A DNA stretch of 64,000 nucleotides from the NCBI GenBank assembly GCA_009859145.1, contig VRVR01000005.1:62001-126000 (forward strand). Reading direction: 5' to 3'. Both the position numbers and the translations under genes were made by a program. Below are positions 59,987-64,000 of this stretch, piece after piece. The notes below the pieces were generated by a model, which was given only the letters and a program-made list of their open reading frames with translations, was not told the origin of the DNA and did not search any database. The stretch comes from Andalucia godoyi. Taxonomy: Eukaryota; Discoba; Jakobea; Jakobida; Andaluciidae. How positions within the stretch are numbered: the first letter of the stretch is position 1; every line of letters begins with the position of its first letter.

Positions 59987-60913
59987 TCATTGTTGCTGTT
60001 GCGTGTTCTCAGGTTGGTTTGGCAGAACGGCAACGAACAAAATCTTCTTGTGAATGCTTCGATTCTCGATGCACCGACCCTTGGCCCGCAGAGTGTCCAC
60101 GTCGTAATTGGTGGGCAGCTTCAGAACCAGCAGTGGGCATCCGCCATTGAACAACTCGGTGATGAGCTCATCCAGGAACACCTTGCTCCCGTCCCTGTCC
60201 AGCAAAGCAAGATCTCGGATCACGTCGTTTCTGTAATACTCATCACCTCCCCAAGGAGGATCCATGAAGATGACCGCCCCATTACACTTTTGCTTGTATT
60301 CCGCACGAAACCACGTAATAAAATTTGCATTCACACACTCGACCAGCCCCGAAAGCCCGTATTCTGCAACGTTGTGTTTCAAACACGTGTATCGGACTGC
60401 ATCCAGTTCAATAGCAAAACACCGCTCAAACGAATTCTCGCTCTTCACAAACGAGATGACGTTTCCCCCGAGTCCAGACGTCCCATCCACAATATAGTTC
60501 TTAGTCCGCGGAACTCCGCCGCAAAACCGGTCCAGCAGGTCGAAAATCCAGTAACGCACTTTTCGCGCAGAGTCATGATACGTCACAAACCGCAGCCCTT
60601 CGTCATCATACCACAAATTGTCAAACGAGAACCCAGGCCGGGACGATGTTGGAAACAACCAGTCGAATTGCCGCTGCTTTCCACTGTGAATCTTCTTCAT
60701 GATCTCCGTTTCCTCAGTCTCTGAGCCTCGAATTCGAGGGGCTTCATAGTGCCTCGGAACCTTGGCTCTGTTAGCTTCACTACCATCATCATCACCGCAA
60801 CCACCACTCCTGCTGCCGCTGCTACTATTGCTGCTATTACTCATTTCTTGCCGTTTGTCCACAGGTGCGGTGTCCGGATCGGAGGAACTCACCAGCTCGA
60901 ACCTTCTCTTCAT
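59987..60913 (-). CDS. RNA cap guanine-N2 methyltransferase domain protein (TGS1-like)
   Basis: TGS1 adds two methyl groups to the m7G cap of snRNAs and snoRNAs. The 308-residue product starts at the ATG at 60913. After a Ser/Gly/Asp-rich start comes a Rossmann-fold methyltransferase: AdoMet motif I reads VDGTSGLGGNVISF where TGS1 has DAFCGVGGN, then AIELDAVRY, and the catalytic motif is DPPWGGDEYY, matching the family's PPWGGPDY. The spacing fits the methyltransferase domain alone; the long N-terminal part of animal TGS1 is absent, as in yeast Tgs1 (315 residues). The match in motif I is loose, so another N2-guanine or rRNA methyltransferase of this fold is possible. It is convergent with NDOR1. 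Confidence 0.72.
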   Translation of the reverse strand: MKRRFELVSSSDPDTAPVDKRQEMSNSSNSSSGSRSGGCGDDDGSEANRAKVPRHYEAPRIRGSETEETEIMKKIHSGKQRQFDWLFPTSSRPGFSFDNLWYDDEGLRFVTYHDSARKVRYWIFDLLDRFCGGVPRTKNYIVDGTSGLGGNVISFVKSENSFERCFAIELDAVRYTCLKHNVAEYGLSGLVECVNANFITWFRAEYKQKCNGAVIFMDPPWGGDEYYRNDVIRDLALLDRDGSKVFLDELITELFNGGCPLLVLKLPTNYDVDTLRAKGRCIENRSIHKKILFVAVLPNQPENTQQQQ

Positions 60914-61039
60914 ACTCGGTCTGCACAGCACCAACAAATCCTCTTATCCAAACAAGTCATCAGCATCATGCTAGGCTCCACACTCGAAAAAAATCCATCC
61001 GTGATCCAGTCTTCACCATTCAGGCGGTCGATCCGTAGT

Positions 61040-61246
61040 TCATTTACGCTTGAGTTGCTCGAGTTCCATGAGTTTCCGCCAAGCGTCAAGCATCGGATGC
61101 TTTTGGGTGTTCAAGACATCAAAGCCTTCAAGTCGGGAAACAAAACCCCCAAATTCCCGATCCCCCTCGAAAACACGAGGATTCACGTTTTCATTGCTTT
61201 TACCACTTTCCCATTTTATTGATGGATTGTTTAGGTTTGCTATCAT
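61040..61246 (-). CDS. Possible 68-residue conserved-looking protein
   Basis: An ATG frame lies between the TGS1-like and TUG genes. Its second half (FGGFVSRLEGFDVLNTQK, then HPMLDAWRKLMELEQLKRK) has the composition and helix pattern of a real protein. No family is recognised. It could be a small independent gene. It could also be an exon of a larger model, but I could not find a splice that keeps frame with the TGS1-like gene 127 bp downstream. Chance cannot be excluded at this length. Confidence 0.35.
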   Translation of the reverse strand: MIANLNNPSIKWESGKSNENVNPRVFEGDREFGGFVSRLEGFDVLNTQKHPMLDAWRKLMELEQLKRK

Positions 61247-61301
61247 CTATTTTTTTCCCCCTGTGTCCCTGTGCAGCTCAAGAGCTCTTTCAGGATTTAC
61301 T

Positions 61302-62811
61302 ATGGCGAGCACTGTGTTTCTTATGGGATTTGGTCGACATGAAACGTTTAAAGTGACTCCATCGACGGTACTTTCGCAAATCCTCGATGATTTTTGCGTG
61401 AAAAACTCTCTCGACTCGGCGACGATGGGGCTGAGGTACAAGCAAAAGGATCTGGAGCTCTCGACAAACATTCGAATCTCGGGTCTTCCTCCAGGTGCAA
61501 AAATCGATGTGGTCAGAAAGTCGTCGGCGGAACTTTCGCTTGACGGCGAAGTCAAGGTTGCAATCCAGACTCCAAGCGGCGAGCGAGTCTCGTGTACTGT
61601 TTCGTCTCGAGGATCGCTTTGGGACACTCTGCTTCTTTCGTATGTCTTTTGTTCTTTTTTTGCGCATTCGGATCCACAATTCCACATGTTCGTGTTGCAC
61701 GCGACTCTAATCCTGCTGTGCTTGTTTTCCTTTGTTGATGTGTACTGTCGGGTCCTGTTTTCACATTCATACGTGTCTTTTTCATAGAAAAGTGCACATT
61801 CCGGTGGACCAAGAGCCAAGTCTGGTGTTCATGAACCGGGCATACGCTGGAACGAGAGCACTGATGGAAACATCGCTCATCAAAATCGGTGCTCACCCAA
61901 ACAGCTCGTGTCTGCTTCGATTGCAGTTTGCACCCAAAGCCAGCATCTCCGAGTCTGAAGAGAGCAGTCCGGCGGCGGCAGCAGCAGCGGTGAACAAGTC
62001 ATCGCCGGTTGTGACGCCTGTGAATGATGTGTTTTTGCAATCCGGCGATTCGGGGCATGCAACCACAATCCTCAATGCGTACGAAGGACAGTCGAAGAAA
62101 TCCAAGACCGTTGCGACAAGCGAAGAATCGTTTGCTACGGACTCCCCATCGCCAATCATCGATCGCCAAGTCAGGGTGTTTATCCCTTCCGCACAAATTC
62201 CACCTGTGGAAGTGCCAGACGAATACTACGACGTTACCTCGGAAGACATTCGACACATTATCTCGCACCAGGCACTTGAAAGCGCATCAAACGACGTGCT
62301 GAAGACCCAAGCACTGCGAGACCAAGAGGCAGCGAAGAGGGCACGTGTATACAATCGAACAATCATACGTGTTCGACTGCCGGACGGATACATCCTACAA
62401 GCAGTGTTTGCACCTGCAGAGCCGATGCGGAGTGTCTATCAGTTCGTGCGAGACCATGTCGAAAACAAGGATGTGCAATTCGAGTTGTTCCAGACTCCCC
62501 CGAGAACCGTCTTTGCAGACATGGGGGCTTCGCTTTTGTCCCTAAAACTCGTTCCTGCTGCGATCTTGTCCGTTGCATGTGGCGGGCAAATTTTCGACAT
62601 TCGCTCCGATCTGAAAGCCTCCGCTTCCACGTTGGATACGGCGGAAGTCAAGATTACGCCGGTATCGGTGGGTGGCAGAGAAATCCGTGAGGAATCTGCT
62701 GCTGATGCATCGTCGTCGTCTTCTTCTTTTGGAAGTTCCGCGTCTGCAGAGCAAAGCAGGGAAGCCAAAGAAAAAAGGCTTGCGAAACTCATGGGCCTGG
62801 GCAAGAAGTGA
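61302..62811 (+). CDS. ASPSCR1: TUG/ASPSCR1-type UBX-domain cofactor of p97/Cdc48
   Basis: TUG tethers and releases cargo vesicles and remodels p97/VCP hexamers; yeast Ubx4 is related. The exons are 61302-61639 and 61788-62811, with an intron from GTATGTC to CATAG, giving 453 residues. An N-terminal TUG-UBL1 fold (about 3-75: FKVTPSTVLSQILDDFCVK, MGLRYKQKDLELS, GLPPGAKIDVV) is followed by a second ubiquitin-like segment (about 80-175) that spans the intron. A Ser/Ala linker leads to a C-terminal UBX domain (about 315-400: TIIRVRLPDGYILQAVF, FELFQTPPRTVF). The FPR turn of canonical UBX is replaced by TPPR. The intron follows the GTATG rule. The domain order is characteristic. Confidence 0.9.
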
Positions 62812-62885
62812 AATTGGATTCAGTCATGCAAAGAGCAATAAAATCAGGATGAATCAATCGCAGAAACACAGAAGATGATGTTCCC

Positions 62886-64000
62886 TTACTGTTGCCCGTA
62901 ACGCTGTCGAAGTGGGTGATCAGGATACTGCCGAGAGAATTCCTCCCATGCGTTGCAAATGGATTCTTCGATGTCAAAATACCGCGGGATACGGGTACTG
63001 TCCTTTGGCTCGAGGTCCACCAGTCGAATCTTAAACTCCGTTGCAGATCGAAAGCAAATCATAATTGAAAGATCCATGGCAGTGCGGGAAATAAGAAATG
63101 CACGAATGAGGTCAATCTTTGCCAGGTCTGTTTGTCCATGCGCATCCACATTGCGTAGCTGGTCCCAGGAAACTGGCCGGGATGGATCCACATTCAAATT
63201 GTAATTTCCATTCAGCTCATTGTACATGTCTTGGATGGCATCCACGTCGACCAAATCCAACCGCTGAACGTCCTCGATACGTTTCAAAACGCCTTCATTC
63301 TGCAAAATTGACGCCAGCGTCTCCATCTCGGTAAACACTGCAGCATCGGACAACTTGCCATCGACAAAAACCCGAAAGTTGTTCTGGGGACACTCTTGCA
63401 AATCATGCAAGGCTCGCCGCAACCTCTGCGCATTCATCGAAAACAAGTCCAACGGATTGTAAAGGCTCACATCTTGATTCGATCCCTTTTTCCAAAACAA
63501 AAACAAAACAAAACACTTAGTGGTCTTCTACAAACACACACACGCACGCACACACACACAATGAGCACCAAGCAGGCAAGAAGAGGAAGAGGTCGCCAGT
63601 AAGGAAGAACATACTGTGATGAAACGCTGCGTTTGCAGAAGAGTGTATCTTGGCACGCGTGAGCGAATGTGAGGAAACCTCCTCAGCACTTGCAACTGTG
63701 GTACAAACCCGCACTTTGGCTTAATTTCAATGCAAAAAGAGTGCAGATCTGCTCTTCCATCCAAAACGCACGCGTCTTCAATCAGCTTTCCAATGGGAAG
63801 TAGCAAGCGAGGAGAGGTTGAAGCTCGTCGTTTTGCAGGCCGATCCAGCTCGGTGCATGCAGCAAGATTCCTGATAAAGTCGCACGAAATGCGGATCCAG
63901 CGACTAGAACAGAAATAAGCGCTCCCGATAAGCGGCTTCATTACGTTTTCCTCAAACTGTTCAGCAGCGGCCACATGCTCTTCTTCGAGCAATTCGTCTT
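62886..64000 (-). CDS. IPPK: Inositol-pentakisphosphate 2-kinase (IPK1), 5' end beyond window
   Basis: IPK1 phosphorylates Ins(1,3,4,5,6)P5 at the 2-position to make phytate (InsP6). The frame is open to base 64000, so the N-terminal lobe lies outside. The last intron runs 63614-63486 (GTATGTT to AAAAG); it joins in phase to exon 2 (63485-62886). Visible family motifs are FCIEIKPKCGF (the EIKPK kinase motif) before the intron, YNPLDLFS after it and CPQNNFRVFVDG, which matches the PQNN.R.F element closely. Near the end, SWDQLRNVD precedes the helix carrying LIRAFLISRTAMDLSIMI, where the family has a D-x-S-I-M-I/V signature. The stop is at 62886, 74 bp from the stop of the convergent TUG gene. 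Confidence 0.9.

Noticed and set aside
59756-60724. 322-residue plus-strand frame overlapping NDOR1 and the TGS1-like gene
   Set aside because: It begins with TTG inside NDOR1 and runs antisense to a methyltransferase with recognisable motifs.

Overview
The window is nuclear DNA of a single-celled or otherwise compact eukaryote. It codes for eukaryote-only machinery: midasin, SAR1, ribosomal protein eS27, TFIIF beta, a TGS1-like cap methyltransferase, NDOR1/Tah18, an inositol pentakisphosphate 2-kinase, a NEDD8-type protease and a reticulon. Genes are closely packed (usually 0.1-0.9 kb apart), lie on both strands and have few introns. Nine introns can be placed with some confidence; all begin GTATG and nearly all lie at the 5' end of their gene. 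Intergenic DNA is rich in poly-pyrimidine runs and trinucleotide microsatellites. The lineage cannot be fixed from the sequence alone. A Dbl-family RhoGEF (DH-PH) argues against land plants and red algae, and the gene mix suits a free-living protist.

Layout, left to right. A spliced minus-strand IQ-DH-PH-SH3 RhoGEF runs off the left edge (1-4356). SAR1 (4986-5689), an unrecognised helical protein (5882-7555, minus) and a protein ending in an H2B-like histone fold (7917-8819) follow. Midasin occupies 9413-23215 in one exon. Next is a secreted bacterial-type alpha-2-macroglobulin (23961-28354) whose reading frame breaks near its 3' end. A spliced RCC1-repeat protein (28484-30966, minus), UDP-GlcNAc pyrophosphorylase (31355-32767, minus), eS27 with an intron directly after its ATG (33353-33983), TFIIF beta (34297-35382, minus) and adenosylhomocysteinase (35748-37226, minus) come next.

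The right half holds a coiled-coil protein (37870-39348), an Rpp21/Rpr2-like RNase P/MRP subunit (40250-40897), an LLPH/DUF2423-like protein (41018-41389, minus), an Asteroid-type nuclease (41858-43933), an unrecognised small protein (44223-44717, minus), an 1818-residue coiled-coil/armadillo protein (45283-50739), an ARFRP1-like GTPase (51059-51685, minus), Fcf2 (52382-53008), a Cys-rich/coiled-coil protein (53438-55387, minus), a SENP8-like protease (55999-56667), a reticulon (56957-57799, minus), NDOR1/Tah18 (58110-59858), a TGS1-like methyltransferase (59987-60913, minus), a TUG/ASPSCR1 UBX protein (61302-62811) and IPK1, cut by the right edge (62886-64000, minus).

The genes do not form an operon or a single pathway. 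Functional themes recur: ribosome biogenesis (midasin, Fcf2, LLPH-like, the RNase P/MRP-like subunit, eS27), secretory membrane traffic (SAR1, ARFRP1-like, reticulon, TUG), RNA capping and transcription (TGS1-like, TFIIF beta), and methyl, sugar and inositol metabolism (AHCY, UAP1, IPK1). I saw no tRNA, rRNA, CRISPR array or transposase. The most unusual items are the H2B-like fold protein, the thioester macroglobulin with its frame break, the GTPase lacking its catalytic glutamine, and the altered MIDAS motif in midasin.
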